Assembly: GCF_018595675.2 (NCBI RefSeq)
Contig: NZ_CP092333.1
Span: 1,698,001-1,762,000 of the forward strand
Reading direction: 5' to 3'
Length of the DNA: 64,000 nt
DNA from: Flavihumibacter fluvii
Lineage (GTDB): Bacteria; Bacteroidota; Bacteroidia; Chitinophagales; Chitinophagaceae
How positions within the stretch are numbered: position 1 is the stretch's first letter; every line of letters begins with the position of its first letter. This document shows positions 55,734 to 64,000 of this stretch, one piece after another. Position numbers and translations under genes: made by a program. Below the pieces are notes generated by a model. The model was not told the origin of the DNA. It did no database searches and saw only the letters and a list, made by a program, of their open reading frames with translations.

Positions 55734-57083
55734 ATGAATAACGAAGCTTCCCCAAAAAACAACCCATCACGACGGGATTTTGTAAAGAACAGCAGCCTTA
55801 TAGCAGGCGGATTAATGGCCGCTCCACTATTATCCAGCGCCAACTTTTTTTCTGGATCTGAAGCGACCATAAAAATTGCCCTTGTAGGCTGTGGTGGTCG
55901 TGGAACCGGTGCTGCCATGCAGGCTTTATTGTCCAAGCAAAAAGTAAAACTGGTGGCAATGGCCGATGCTTTCAGGGACCGGCTGGATGAATGTTTCAAC
56001 ACCCTGAATGCAGATGATATTTCTGAATACTCTTCTACGGTCAAAAATCTGAAAGACATGATTGATGTGCCGGAAGAAAGGAAATTTACCGGCTTCGATG
56101 GTTACCAGAAAGCCATTGCTTTGGCAGATGTGGTACTCCTGACCACACCACCGGGATTCCGTCCCATCCATTTTGAAGAAGCGATAAAGCAAAATAAGCA
56201 CGTATTCATGGAAAAACCGGTAGCAACAGATCCGGCCGGCATTCAGCGTGTCCTTGCGGCAGCAGCAATCGCAAAGCAAAAAAAATTAAACGTAGTGGTT
56301 GGCCTTCAAAGGCATTACCAGAATTCATATCGTGAACTTTTCAAGCGCAAAGACCTTATTGGCGATATAACCTCGGCGCAAGCCTGGTGGAACAACGATG
56401 GAGTATGGGTAAGGCCAAGGCAAGCAAACCAGACAGAAATGGAATACCAGATGCGCAACTGGTATTATTTCAACTGGCTTTGCGGTGATCATATCAATGA
56501 GCAACATATCCATAATATTGATGTAATCAACTGGTTCAAAAACGGCTACCCGGTAAAAGCCCAGGGAATGGGTGGCCGCCAGGTCAGGAAAGGAAAAGAT
56601 CATGGAGAAATTTTTGATCACCATTATGTTGAGTTTACCTATGCTGATGGCAGCATACTGAATAGTCAGTGCCGACACATTCCTGGGACTATGAGCCGGG
56701 TAGATGAATTGCTCGTTGGCACAAAAGGAAAAATCCTTTGTGGCGCAGGAAGCATAGTTGATTTAAAAGGCAAATCATTGTACAAGTTTGATTCTTCCAA
56801 GGAAAACAATCCTTACCAGACCGAACATGAAGAATTATTCGCAGCTATAGCAAAAGGTGAATATAAATTCGCTGATGCCGAGAATGGTGCAAAAAGCACA
56901 ATGACGTCTATCCTGGGAAGACTGGCCACTTACAGCGGACAAATCATTGAATGGGATAAAGCGATCAATAGTGGTCTGGATATCCATCCAAAAGTCTATG
57001 CATGGGATGCTACCCCTCCTATCGTACCAAATAGTGATGGCTACTACCCTGTTGCTGTGCCCGGAGTTTCCAAATATTTCTAA
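55734..57083 (+). CDS. Tat-exported Gfo/Idh/MocA oxidoreductase
   Basis: A 449-residue protein with a twin-arginine leader (SRRDFVKNSSLIAGG). NAD(P) Rossmann motif VGCGGRGTGAAM, catalytic-site EKPVATDPAGI (EKP) and the DHINEQHIHNIDVINW segment fit exported family members. Such enzymes carry their cofactor folded in before Tat export and oxidise or reduce sugars in the periplasm, including at C3 of glycosides in recently studied systems. The gene follows the FGE-like gene by 66 bases. A terminator follows at 57103. Confidence 0.92.
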   Translation: MNNEASPKNNPSRRDFVKNSSLIAGGLMAAPLLSSANFFSGSEATIKIALVGCGGRGTGAAMQALLSKQKVKLVAMADAFRDRLDECFNTLNADDISEYSSTVKNLKDMIDVPEERKFTGFDGYQKAIALADVVLLTTPPGFRPIHFEEAIKQNKHVFMEKPVATDPAGIQRVLAAAAIAKQKKLNVVVGLQRHYQNSYRELFKRKDLIGDITSAQAWWNNDGVWVRPRQANQTEMEYQMRNWYYFNWLCGDHINEQHIHNIDVINWFKNGYPVKAQGMGGRQVRKGKDHGEIFDHHYVEFTYADGSILNSQCRHIPGTMSRVDELLVGTKGKILCGAGSIVDLKGKSLYKFDSSKENNPYQTEHEELFAAIAKGEYKFADAENGAKSTMTSILGRLATYSGQIIEWDKAINSGLDIHPKVYAWDATPPIVPNSDGYYPVAVPGVSKYF

Positions 57084-57102
57084 CCCGCTTCGTATTATAG
57101 CA

Positions 57103-57136
57103 AAGCCTTGCAGTAGTTGAACTGCAGGGCTTTTTT
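57103..57136 (+). terminator. Intrinsic terminator after Gfo/Idh/MocA gene
   Basis: A 12-bp stem (AAGCCTTGCAGT / ACTGCAGGGCTT, one G-T pair) with a six-base loop is followed by a run of T. It lies 20 bases after the stop. Confidence 0.85.
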
Positions 57137-57203
57137 ATTTGATCTATAAATAACTTAAATTGTATTTGAACGCAGGAATACAACATCAATTATTTTACGG
57201 TTT

Positions 57204-57872
57204 ATGAAGCACAGAAATCCCCAACATGGCAGGAGAGATTTTTTAAGGACAACACTCTCCTTATCCACTGCATTTGCAGGTCTCACTTCATTTAGCCCTA
57301 TTACGGAGCATATACCCGAAATTGCACCGGGAAACCTTTACGTCATCGGGCCGATGGAAGGATATAGTCCGCATATCGGAACCATCGTTTCCATGCTGAA
57401 TTATAACCGCGAAACGATCCTGCGTATTACCAAGGGGCTTTCTATAGCCGATCTCGACTTTCTACTCGACGCTAAAGCCAATTCAATAGGAGCACTTCTT
57501 ATGCATTTAGGTGCAGTCGATAAGTATTACCAGGTCAACACATTTGAAGGAAGGAGTGAATTTAATTCTGCCGAATCGAAATTATGGAACGATGGCATGG
57601 AATTGGGAGACCTAGGAAGGAAAAATATTAAAGGGAAAGAACTGAAATACTATATAGACCTGATTACCGAAGTACGGCAGAAAACATTGGAAGAATTTAA
57701 AAAGAAAGATGATCAGTGGCTTTTGGCAATTGATCCTTCTTTTGGTGAAGGGAAAGAACCATTTAATACCTATTGGAAATGGTTTCATGTATGTGAACAC
57801 GAATCAAATCACCGTGGGCAAATGTCTTTTTTGAAAAGCCGGCTACCTGGTGCTAAAGATTCGAAAGAATAA
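57204..57872 (+). CDS. Exported DinB-fold protein
   Basis: A 222-residue protein with a twin-arginine leader (HGRRDFLRTTLSLS), then a DinB/YfiT four-helix bundle (about 55-215). The three metal histidines are visible: one in LLMHLGAVDKYY and two in HVCEHESNHRGQM. DinB-type proteins are usually cytoplasmic thiol-dependent metalloenzymes, so export is unusual. Substrate unknown. It starts a plus-strand series of closely spaced genes running to 60505. Confidence 0.87.
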   Translation: MKHRNPQHGRRDFLRTTLSLSTAFAGLTSFSPITEHIPEIAPGNLYVIGPMEGYSPHIGTIVSMLNYNRETILRITKGLSIADLDFLLDAKANSIGALLMHLGAVDKYYQVNTFEGRSEFNSAESKLWNDGMELGDLGRKNIKGKELKYYIDLITEVRQKTLEEFKKKDDQWLLAIDPSFGEGKEPFNTYWKWFHVCEHESNHRGQMSFLKSRLPGAKDSKE

Positions 57873-57889
57873 CAGTATATCAATCCTTC

Positions 57890-58414
57890 ATGAAAAGTAT
57901 TGAGACAAAAAGAACCATAATATCTGCCCTCCAACCGCTTGATGCTCCATTTATTTATTCCCTGCTAAATTCCCCTGGTTGGTTACGGTTCATTGGTGAC
58001 CGTGGTATAAGGACTTTAGATGATGCCCGTAATTTCATCATCAATGGCCCAATGAAAAGCTACCAGGACAACGGTTTTGGGCTTTGCCTGGTGCAGGAAA
58101 AAGAGAGTGGCAATAAAATGGGACTATGCGGATTACTGAAACGGGAACAATTAGATAATTTGGATCTGGGCTTTGCTTTTTTGCCGGAATACCATGGAAA
58201 AGGCTATGCAAAGGAAGCTGCCACCGCTATGATAAACTATGCCCGTGAAGCACTTAAACTAAACTATTTACTGGCTTTTACAGACGCAGATAATATAAGG
58301 AGTATCCAACTTCTCGAAAAACTTGGTTTTGTTTTTGACAAAATGATTCCCTGGCCAAACTCCGAAGACTTAAAATTATTCGCCATTAACTTATCCCTTT
58401 ATGCATCCGAATGA
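57890..58414 (+). CDS. GNAT-family N-acetyltransferase (RimJ/RimL type)
   Basis: A 174-residue acetyltransferase. It opens with IETKRTIISALQPLDAPFIYSLL, like RimJ/RimL-type enzymes that acetylate protein N-termini or small amines. FAFLPEYHGKGYAKEAATAM is the acetyl-CoA binding loop, and IRSIQLLEKLGFVFD the C-terminal motif. Its last 14 bases overlap the start of the next gene. Confidence 0.9.
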   Translation: MKSIETKRTIISALQPLDAPFIYSLLNSPGWLRFIGDRGIRTLDDARNFIINGPMKSYQDNGFGLCLVQEKESGNKMGLCGLLKREQLDNLDLGFAFLPEYHGKGYAKEAATAMINYAREALKLNYLLAFTDADNIRSIQLLEKLGFVFDKMIPWPNSEDLKLFAINLSLYASE

Positions 58415-58868
58415 AGAACTGATCGAACGCTTTTATACCTGCTTTCAGCAAAAAAACTACAAGGGAATGCAGGACTGTTATGCAAGTGATGCCCATTTTT
58501 CAGACGAAGCCTTTACCAATCTTAATTCCAGCCAGGTGTGTGCCATGTGGGAAATGCTGATCAAAAGAGGCAAAGACCTGCAAGTGGAATTCAGCGATAT
58601 AAAGGCCAATGATGTTGAAGGATCAGCAGACTGGATCGCAAAATATACTTTCTCCGCAGCCCGCAGGCCAGTTGAAAACCATATCCATGCACGGTTCCGA
58701 TTTGCCAATGGAAAAATAATTGAACATATTGACCAGTTCAATTTTTATACATGGAGCAGGCAGGCGCTTGGTTTCCCCGGATGGCTCCTTGGCTGGACTA
58801 CATACCTGCAGCATAAAGTGCAAAAATCAGCCATGCAAGGTCTTGCAGATTTTATGAATAATCAATAA
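58401..58868 (+). CDS. SnoaL/NTF2-like protein
   Basis: A 155-residue protein of the NTF2-like superfamily: ELIERFYTCFQQKNYKGMQDCY with a downstream HFSDEAF, and a final HIHARFRFANGKIIEHIDQFNFYTWSRQALG sheet region (seen as RFRFANGKIIEH). The fold often makes a ligand pocket or an isomerase or hydratase site. Function unknown. It is translationally coupled to the acetyltransferase gene and 5 bases before the amidase gene. Confidence 0.85.
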   Translation: MHPNEELIERFYTCFQQKNYKGMQDCYASDAHFSDEAFTNLNSSQVCAMWEMLIKRGKDLQVEFSDIKANDVEGSADWIAKYTFSAARRPVENHIHARFRFANGKIIEHIDQFNFYTWSRQALGFPGWLLGWTTYLQHKVQKSAMQGLADFMNNQ

Positions 58869-58873
58869 AAATA

Positions 58874-60505
58874 ATGCTTAATATAACTAAGATGGATAGA
58901 CGTAATTTCCTTCGGAACAGCTCTTTAGCCACACTTTCTTTAACTGGCTTAACCATCAGTTCAAAACTCCCTGCAACAAAGACTTTTCACGACAGAAACT
59001 TAAGTGCTGCCGATTTTGATATTAATGAAACCACTATTGATGACTTACAGAAAAAAATGCAGTCCGGCACCTTAACTGCAACAACAATTACCCGGCTTTA
59101 CCTCGACCGGATTAAAAAAATAGATGCATCAGGACCAAAACTTAATTCAGTGATTGAAGTAAATCCGGATGCCTTGCGAATTGCTGCCGAACTAGATAAC
59201 GAAAGAAAAAATGGCAGGGTCCGGGGTCCCCTGCACGGTATACCAGTCCTGATCAAAGACAATATTAATACTGCAGACAAAATGCAAACTACTGCCGGTG
59301 CGTTAGCCCTGGAAGGTAATATTGCAGAAACAGATGCATTTATTGTTACCAGATTGAGGCAGGCTGGAGCTGTGATCCTGGGTAAAACCAATCTATCCGA
59401 ATGGGCCAATTTCCGAAGTTCAAAATCATGTTCAGGCTGGAGCAGCCGGGGATTGCAAACCAAAAACCCCTACCTGCTTACACATAACCCCTGTGGCTCA
59501 AGTTCAGGTTCAGGTGTTGCTGCATCTGCCAACCTTTGCACTGTTGCAGTGGGTACTGAAACAGATGGTTCAGTAACCTGTCCGGCATCGGTGAATGGTA
59601 TTGTTGGCATGAAGCCAACAGTTGGTTTATTGAGCAGGACAGGTATAATCCCCATTTCACATACCCAGGATACAGCAGGGCCAATGGCCCGAACTGTAAG
59701 GGACCTGGCTATTTTATTGGGGGTACTGGCCGGTGCGGATCCAGTGGATGTAGTTACTGCTGAAAATGCAGGTAAGATTGCAGGCGACTATTCGAAATTC
59801 CTGGACCCCGGAGCTTTAAAAGGGAAACGAATTGGCGTTGAAAGGAAATTCCAGGGTGATAACCATTACCTGATCGCCCTCTGGAACAAGAACAAAACAA
59901 TTCTTTCCAAACTAGGTGCAGAAGTTATTGAAATTGATTATATCGATAAAATCGATGCACTGGGCAAAAGTGAATTCATTGTGCTGAAATATGAATTCAA
60001 ACATGGCGTCAATAAATACTTATCAACATCAAAAGCAAAACCAAGGAACCTGCAGGATGTTATCAACTTCAACAAGGAACACGCTGATAAGTCATTACCT
60101 TATTTCAACCAGGACACCCTTGAAGCCTGTGAAAAATTGGGCGGATTAGACAGTCCGGAATATCTTGAAGCCCTGAATAAATCATTTGATGGTTCCCGTG
60201 AGATCATCAATACTGTTATGTTGGAAAATAAACTGGATGCTATAACCGGATTAACCATGGGACCTGCCTGCAGCATAGATCGTTGGTACGGTGACCGTTG
60301 GGGGGATGTATCACTCACATCACCGGCAGCCGCTTCCGGGTACCCACATATTACTGTGCCATGTGGACAAGTATATGGCCTCCCGGTAGGTCTGTCCTTT
60401 TTTGGAGGTGCCTACACTGAACCGCTATTGATCGGACTTGCCTATTCCTTTGAGCAGGCTACTAAAAATCGCATCCAGCCTTCCTTTAAACAAAGTTTTG
60501 AATAG
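58874..60505 (+). CDS. Exported amidase-signature hydrolase
   Basis: A 543-residue amidase with a twin-arginine leader (KMDRRNFLRNSS; ATG at 58892 is another possible start). The Ser-cisSer-Lys triad is visible: Lys in PVLIKDNIN, Ser in NPCGSSSGSG and Ser in ETDGSVTCPAS. It is related to GatA but exported, so it is not the tRNA amidotransferase. It would cleave amides, perhaps peptide or sugar amides, in the periplasm. Confidence 0.92.
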   Translation: MLNITKMDRRNFLRNSSLATLSLTGLTISSKLPATKTFHDRNLSAADFDINETTIDDLQKKMQSGTLTATTITRLYLDRIKKIDASGPKLNSVIEVNPDALRIAAELDNERKNGRVRGPLHGIPVLIKDNINTADKMQTTAGALALEGNIAETDAFIVTRLRQAGAVILGKTNLSEWANFRSSKSCSGWSSRGLQTKNPYLLTHNPCGSSSGSGVAASANLCTVAVGTETDGSVTCPASVNGIVGMKPTVGLLSRTGIIPISHTQDTAGPMARTVRDLAILLGVLAGADPVDVVTAENAGKIAGDYSKFLDPGALKGKRIGVERKFQGDNHYLIALWNKNKTILSKLGAEVIEIDYIDKIDALGKSEFIVLKYEFKHGVNKYLSTSKAKPRNLQDVINFNKEHADKSLPYFNQDTLEACEKLGGLDSPEYLEALNKSFDGSREIINTVMLENKLDAITGLTMGPACSIDRWYGDRWGDVSLTSPAAASGYPHITVPCGQVYGLPVGLSFFGGAYTEPLLIGLAYSFEQATKNRIQPSFKQSFE

Positions 60506-60522
60506 AAACATAACTGTTATGA

Positions 60523-63015
60523 ATGGATAAAATAATTGGACTAAACACAGGTGAAGTCGAGGCCGCCCGGGCAAAATACGGACTTAACCAGATTGAGCAA
60601 AAAAAGGAAAATGCGCTTTTCCGTATTGTGCGGGACCTTGCTAAAGAGCCCATGTTCTTGTTGCTTTTAGCAGCAGCTATCATTTACTTTATTAGTGGCC
60701 AGACTTCAGAAGGCTTATTTATGGGCATCTCGATAATCCTGGTGGCCACGATTTCCATTTACCAGGACACCAGAAGCAGGAATGCCCTGGATGCCCTGAA
60801 AAAATTGACCCAACCCAATGCTTATGTGATCAGGAACGGCGAAAAAATGGCAATTCCCAAAGAAGAAATTGTCGTGGGCGATTTCATGATCATTGAGGAA
60901 GGCAGTTCTATCCCTGCGGATGGTATTATTGTCCAGGCCAACGATTTTTATGTGAACGAATCCATCTTAACAGGTGAGTCATTTCCAGTGGCCAAAAACG
61001 AGACCAGCGACAATACACAGGTGTTCCAGGGAACGACTGTTACCGGTGGTTTAGCCATTAGCCGTGTACAGTCAATCGGGAATAGAACCCGGTTGGGACA
61101 GATTGGAAAACAATTGGAAAGCATTCAGGAAGAAAGCACGCCCCTCCAAAAACAGATCAGGAACTTTGTCAAAAAAATGGCCACCGGAGGCATTTTGGTT
61201 TTTATTATTGTGTGGGCCATAAATTTCTCCCAATCAAAAAATATATTGGATAGCCTGTTAAAAGCCCTGACCCTTGCGATGAGTATCCTTCCTGAAGAGA
61301 TCCCGGTGGCTTTCACCACATTTATGGCCCTGGGAGCATGGCGTTTAATGAAAATGGGCATTGTTGTAAAACAAACCACCACCGTGGAAACACTGGGTTC
61401 TGCTTCCGTGATCTGCATCGACAAAACTGGTACCATTACAGAAAACAAAATGAGCCTTGCGGCGGTTTACCTGCCAGATAAAAATCAATTGGCTGATACG
61501 GGCATTTCCTGGGACGAAGACCAGCAGCAACTCATCACTACTTCCATGTGGGCCAGTGAACCTATACCATTTGATCCTATGGAAATTGCGATTCATGAAG
61601 CTTATAGCAAATTCACCAAATCGGATGATCGTCCATCCTATACCCTTATCCATGAATATCCACTCGAAGGTGTCCCCCCCATGATGACGCATGTATTTGA
61701 AAATGCTGCCGGTAATCGCATCATTTCTGCAAAAGGTGCGCCTGAAGCAATATTTACTTTGTCAGCTCTCAATGATAAAGAATTAAAAAATGTGATCACA
61801 GCCATGGAACAAATGGCCAGCAAAGGATACCGTGTATTGGGCGTTGCGTCAACCGTATTTGAAGGAAATGACTTTCCGGCGAAACAACAGGATTTTCCAT
61901 TTAAATTCTGTGGCCTCATTGCATTTTATGATCCGCCAAAAAAGAATTTCAATAATGTGTTGCAATCATTTTATAACGCAGGAATAGATGTAAAAATCAT
62001 AACAGGCGATAATGCTTTAACCACTGCCACAATAGCCAGGCAAGTAGGATTCAGGGGTGCTGAAAAAAGTATGGATGGTGTTTCATTACAGGAATTACCG
62101 GTACAATCCAGGAATACTACAATTGCAAATACCAATATTTTTACCCGGATGTTTCCTGAAGCAAAACTCACCATAGTTAATGCATTAAAAGATTCCGGGA
62201 AAATTGTTGCGATGACAGGTGATGGAGTAAATGATGGTCCGGCATTAAAGGCTGCACATATCGGGATAGCGATGGGCAACAAAGGATCAGAAATCGCAAA
62301 ACGCGCAGCATCATTAATCCTGACAGATGATGACCTTGCGAAAATGGTTGATGCGATCGCCATGGGCCGGCGCATTTATACCAACCTGAAAAAAGCCATC
62401 CGTTATATTATTTCTATCCATATCCCCATCATTCTTACGGTTTTTTTACCCCTGGCCCTTGGCTGGATCTACCCGAATATCTTTACACCGGTACACATCA
62501 TTTTCCTGGAACTCATAATGGGGCCAACCTGCTCCATTATTTATGAAAATGATCCTATGGAAGAAAATATGATGGAACAACCCCCGCGAGCCGCCAGCAA
62601 TACATTTTTTAACTGGAAGGAATTATGGGTCAGCATTATCCAGGGACTTGTTATTACTTCTGCAGCTTTATTGACTTACCAATATGCTATTAAAGGGGGA
62701 AAGGATGAAAATGCTACCCGTACGATGGTATTTTTGGTATTAATTGCTGCAAATATCTTTCTGACCCTCATAAACCGTTCATTCTACTATTCCCTTCTTA
62801 AAACAGCACGATATGTCAACCGACTGGTTCCATTGATCATTGGCATCACTATCGCATTGGTCGCGGCATTATTGTTATTTGCACCACTTACCCGCTTTTT
62901 TAAGTTCAGCCGGTTAACCTGGCAGGATTTATTATTCAGCATTGCCGTTGGCATCCTGTCGGTCATCTGGTTTGAAATCATAAAATTGATCAAAAGAAAA
63001 TACCTGCAGCCATGA
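60523..63015 (+). CDS. P-type cation-transporting ATPase (P2 type)
   Basis: An 830-residue membrane ATPase. TGES at 150-153, PEEIP in the fourth helix (257-261), phosphorylated Asp300 in CIDKTGTIT and the hinge TGDGVNDGPALK are all present. Ten membrane helices are predicted. The sequence is P2A-like (calcium or manganese), yet the PEEIP motif differs from the PEGLP typical of calcium pumps, so the ion is uncertain. Its stop overlaps the next start by four bases. Confidence 0.92.
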   Translation: MDKIIGLNTGEVEAARAKYGLNQIEQKKENALFRIVRDLAKEPMFLLLLAAAIIYFISGQTSEGLFMGISIILVATISIYQDTRSRNALDALKKLTQPNAYVIRNGEKMAIPKEEIVVGDFMIIEEGSSIPADGIIVQANDFYVNESILTGESFPVAKNETSDNTQVFQGTTVTGGLAISRVQSIGNRTRLGQIGKQLESIQEESTPLQKQIRNFVKKMATGGILVFIIVWAINFSQSKNILDSLLKALTLAMSILPEEIPVAFTTFMALGAWRLMKMGIVVKQTTTVETLGSASVICIDKTGTITENKMSLAAVYLPDKNQLADTGISWDEDQQQLITTSMWASEPIPFDPMEIAIHEAYSKFTKSDDRPSYTLIHEYPLEGVPPMMTHVFENAAGNRIISAKGAPEAIFTLSALNDKELKNVITAMEQMASKGYRVLGVASTVFEGNDFPAKQQDFPFKFCGLIAFYDPPKKNFNNVLQSFYNAGIDVKIITGDNALTTATIARQVGFRGAEKSMDGVSLQELPVQSRNTTIANTNIFTRMFPEAKLTIVNALKDSGKIVAMTGDGVNDGPALKAAHIGIAMGNKGSEIAKRAASLILTDDDLAKMVDAIAMGRRIYTNLKKAIRYIISIHIPIILTVFLPLALGWIYPNIFTPVHIIFLELIMGPTCSIIYENDPMEENMMEQPPRAASNTFFNWKELWVSIIQGLVITSAALLTYQYAIKGGKDENATRTMVFLVLIAANIFLTLINRSFYYSLLKTARYVNRLVPLIIGITIALVAALLLFAPLTRFFKFSRLTWQDLLFSIAVGILSVIWFEIIKLIKRKYLQP

Positions 63016-63500
63016 TCCGTACATTCCAACCCGCTGATTTCGAATGGCTTCAAAAATGGGTATCAGATCCAAAAGCATTGTTCACTTTTGCAGGGCCATC
63101 CTGGACTTTCCCTATTACCCTTAACCAGATTATTGAACATCAGATAAAATTTCCTGATAAGCAATTGTTTGTTGGTGTTGATGAAAATCATGAACCATTT
63201 GCAATCGGCGAAATCATCCTCAATGAAGAACATGCGCCAAGGCTAGGCAGGCTCTTAATTGGTGACCCGGCTAAAAGAGGCCTCGGATTGGGGGAAAAAT
63301 TCATTCGGGAATTAATTCACCAGTGTATCCATTTGCAGCAGTACACAAGGGAAATCTGCTTATTTGTTCTGGAAGAAAATACTTCTGCCATCCATACCTA
63401 TAAAAAAATAGGATTTGTATTTTCTGATGAAAAAATACCGGATATGATCTTTAATAACCAATCATATCCGGTAAAGAAAATGATATTACAAACCAGTTAA
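63012..63500 (+). CDS. GNAT-family N-acetyltransferase
   Basis: A 162-residue acetyltransferase with RLLIGDPAKRGLGLGEKFI (acetyl-CoA loop) and NTSAIHTYKKIGFVF near the C-terminus. It is coupled to the P-type ATPase gene through an ATGA overlap. The substrate is unknown. Confidence 0.9.
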   Translation: MIRTFQPADFEWLQKWVSDPKALFTFAGPSWTFPITLNQIIEHQIKFPDKQLFVGVDENHEPFAIGEIILNEEHAPRLGRLLIGDPAKRGLGLGEKFIRELIHQCIHLQQYTREICLFVLEENTSAIHTYKKIGFVFSDEKIPDMIFNNQSYPVKKMILQTS

Positions 63501-63519
63501 GTATCAGCGCCTACCAGAC

Positions 63520-64000
63520 CTACTTGAGTTTTTCCATGGCCGCTTCAAGCACTTTATCCTGGCCAGCCTCTATGTCTTTTGAGCTGTTGATACTATAAAT
63601 TTTGGGGGCAACGCCAATACCTTCCTCACTTATACCTGCTGCATTCCTGAAATCGCCTACTCCTACAAAATACAACCAGCTGTTTGGTAATTCCCTTGAA
63701 ATCACATCAGTGAATCCACCTGCAGTTGTATCACCCATGTGTAATACATTGCTTTGTGTATTCATTGCCCAGGTGTAGGTTTCACCGGCACTTGCTGTCC
63801 ACCTTGTAGTTAACAGAACTATCTGTTTTACATAGCGGTCACCGGCAGACGGATCAACATACCAGTTTTCGGTTGGCGTAAAATCATCCGGTGCAATACC
63901 ATTACGTTTCCTCACCATCATGAATAATTTTCTCTCAGAGGCAAATAATCCTGCAATATACCTGCTCACCTGGTCGTCGCCGCCGCCATGGTTTCTGATG
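63520..64000 (-). CDS. S41-family (C-terminal processing) peptidase, C-terminal part
   Basis: The frame is open to the right edge (5' end outside the window), leaving about 160 residues. RNHGGGDD near the edge and the catalytic serine in TTRWTASAGETY (Ser-Ala-Gly-Glu) identify an S41 tail-specific-protease-like enzyme. It has a C-terminal segment about ISEEGIGVAPKIY. A PDZ domain cannot be judged here. Confidence 0.88.
   Translation of the reverse strand, partial: IRNHGGGDDQVSRYIAGLFASERKLFMMVRKRNGIAPDDFTPTENWYVDPSAGDRYVKQIVLLTTRWTASAGETYTWAMNTQSNVLHMGDTTAGGFTDVISRELPNSWLYFVGVGDFRNAAGISEEGIGVAPKIYSINSSKDIEAGQDKVLEAAMEKLK

Noticed and set aside
1-64000. CRISPR arrays, insertion sequences, attachment sites or prophage genes
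   Set aside because: No spaced direct repeats, transposase, integrase or phage structural genes are seen on either strand.

Overview
The window looks like chromosomal DNA from a free-living, glycan-degrading Bacteroidota bacterium, most likely of the Chitinophagaceae type. The reasons are a SusC/SusD pair driven by an ECF sigma factor and FecR-type anti-sigma factor, Bacteroidota-style -7 promoter elements (TAnnTTTG), many exported proteins, and the DUF177-rpmF-plsX housekeeping operon. I see no tRNA, rRNA, insertion sequence, CRISPR array or prophage. Genes are dense and the longest stretch without a protein gene (about 520 bases, 41598-42119) holds the RNase P RNA. No other gene-free stretch exceeds 300 bases.

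Layout. (1) 1-13.8 kb is a glycan-uptake locus. On the minus strand it reads BNR/sialidase-like protein, ECF sigma factor, FecR, SusC (with STN signalling domain), SusD, and a secreted beta-propeller protein cut by the left edge. On the plus strand are a heparan-alpha-glucosaminide N-acetyltransferase-like membrane protein and, overlapping its stop codon, a full-length paralogue of the propeller protein. (2) 14-23.8 kb holds a FtsX-type permease, a GH97 glycosidase with a five-base gap to a lipoprotein, a molybdopterin oxidoreductase, a zinc alcohol dehydrogenase and two outer-membrane beta-barrel proteins. (3) 24-35.4 kb is a hexuronate region: UxaB-like reductase, ExuT-like transporter, mannonate dehydratase (UxuA) and uronate isomerase (UxaC). 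Among them lie a lipoprotein, a carotenoid-desaturase-like flavoprotein, a GH125 mannosidase, an M28 peptidase and a DoxX protein. (4) 35.5-45.9 kb is mostly housekeeping: a cytochrome c lipoprotein, a DUF1338/saccharopine-dehydrogenase pair that suggests lysine or 2-oxoadipate breakdown, DUF177-rpmF-plsX, a CPBP membrane protein, ArfB, rnpB, a DUF2027/Smr protein, an APC permease and a prenyl synthase. (5) 45.9-53.5 kb is a tight five-gene minus-strand operon of cytochrome/DUF1549/DUF1553, DUF1501, two exported TIM-barrel isomerase-like proteins and a DUF2231-cytochrome-LRR protein. (6) 53.6-64 kb carries ApbE, an FGE-fold protein lacking its cysteines, an exported Gfo/Idh/MocA oxidoreductase, an exported DinB-fold protein, two GNATs, an NTF2-like protein, an exported amidase, a P-type ATPase and the end of an S41 peptidase.

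How it may fit together. Complex uronate-containing glycans could be bound and imported by SusCD, trimmed by the propeller, BNR-like, GH97 and GH125 proteins, and the released uronates fed through ExuT, UxaC and UxuA. The cytochrome/DUF1501/TIM-barrel operon and the exported Gfo/Idh/MocA protein resemble parts proposed for oxidative (keto-sugar) glycan breakdown in the periplasm. These links are inference from gene content. The least understood and most interesting elements are the two propeller plus alpha-helical-domain paralogues and the five-gene redox operon.
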